Position numbers and translations under genes: made by a program
NCBI GenBank assembly: GCA_020249505.1
Contig: JADCFN010000016.1
Coordinates: 1-64,000, forward strand
From: Roseomonas sp.
GTDB taxonomy: Bacteria > Pseudomonadota > Alphaproteobacteria > Acetobacterales > Acetobacteraceae
DNA: 64,000 nucleotides
Direction: 5' to 3'
The notes under the pieces: model-generated
The model's database searches: none
Told to the model about the DNA's origin: nothing
Seen by the model: only the letters and a program-made list of their open reading frames with translations
In this document: positions 63,733 through 64,000 of the stretch, piece by piece
Numbering within the stretch: position 1 is the first letter of the stretch
Layout of the letters: every line of letters begins with the position of its first letter

Positions 63733-64000
63733 TTGGCGCGCCAGACCAGGGTGGCGGAAACCGCGTAATTCCATACCACCGTGAGCGCCGCCCCCGCTGC
63801 GCCCGCAAAACCCCAGGCCAACACACCATCACGCAGCAGCAGATTGGCAATGCCGATATTGGCTGCCGCGCCCAATCCGCAGACCAGATAGAACAGCACC
63901 AATCCACGTAGCAGCGCAGGGCCACGCAGGCGCCGATCGCGATAGGTGATGCGGTTGTTCAGCAGGAAATTCGCGGTCATAGCGACCAGTGTCGCTGACC
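63729..64000 (-). CDS. GtrA-family membrane protein (cut by window edge)
   Basis: The C-terminal 90 residues of a GtrA-like protein, in frame to the window end. MTANFLLNNRITYRDRRLRG and WNYAVSATLVWRAK are typical of GtrA, and two or three membrane helices lie between. GtrA proteins are thought to flip undecaprenyl-linked sugars and can be fused to a glycosyltransferase domain. The N-terminus is beyond base 64000, so the start and any fusion cannot be seen. It overlaps the GT39 gene by 4 nt. Confidence 0.85.
   Translation of the reverse strand, partial: SATLVAMTANFLLNNRITYRDRRLRGPALLRGLVLFYLVCGLGAAANIGIANLLLRDGVLAWGFAGAAGAALTVVWNYAVSATLVWRAK

Overview
The window looks like chromosome from a GC-rich alphaproteobacterium, most likely in the Acetobacteraceae (Roseomonas-like). 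This rests on codon usage, the many tripartite and TRAP solute-binding proteins, the mfd-sdhE/recG arrangement and the hrpB, mlaA and ettA sequence types. It is an inference from protein character, not a database result. Most of the window is compact, with many 1-8 nt gene overlaps. Two patches have visibly lower GC and look acquired or decayed: positions 1-2100, and the isolated methyltransferase near 32.9-33.7 kb.

Left edge (1-2.1 kb): a graveyard of broken insertion sequences (IS3-, IS256- and IS1182-type pieces abutting one another), a gene stump cut off by the IS1182-type end, a decayed nitroreductase tail and an intact atypical glycosyltransferase-like gene.

Aromatic catabolism (2.1-12.9 kb): a tightly packed seven-gene minus-strand unit. 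It reads pcaH, pcaG, an orphan Bug-type binding protein, hmgA, an MBL-fold hydrolase, an MhpA/MhaA-like flavin monooxygenase and a 68-aa DUF2783 protein. It joins protocatechuate and homogentisate ring cleavage. Divergent from it are pobA (4-hydroxybenzoate to protocatechuate) and a complete TRAP transporter (dctP-dctQ-dctM).

Middle (13-48 kb): two distant, collinear paralogues of about 810 aa with no recognised function (13.1-15.5 kb and 36.6-39.1 kb). Between them lie a CaiB-type CoA-transferase divergent from a crotonase that lacks both usual catalytic glutamates, a large PLP decarboxylase coupled to an AspT-type antiporter, a DsbD/ScsB-type thiol reductase, HrpB helicase, a periplasmic HtrA protease with an OmpR-type two-component system, an MFS transporter and a D-aminoacylase-like amidohydrolase. 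After the second paralogue come a TPR protein with glcF, metF, and mlaA-mlaC. Next is a membrane-anchored LytTR regulator converging on an outer-membrane beta-barrel gene. That gene has a direct-repeat operator candidate upstream. A GNAT acetyltransferase and ettA follow.

Right part (48-64 kb): a CAU-anticodon tRNA, mfd-sdhE divergent from recG, and a GldA/GldF/GldG-like ABC system with a DUF4340 protein and a NUDIX hydrolase. The right end holds a minus-strand series of GtrA (cut by the edge), a GT39-type glycosyltransferase, msrP, a small membrane protein and a sigma-54 response regulator. Several palindromic or RIME-like intergenic elements are described separately. No CRISPR array, rRNA, prophage or plasmid origin was seen.
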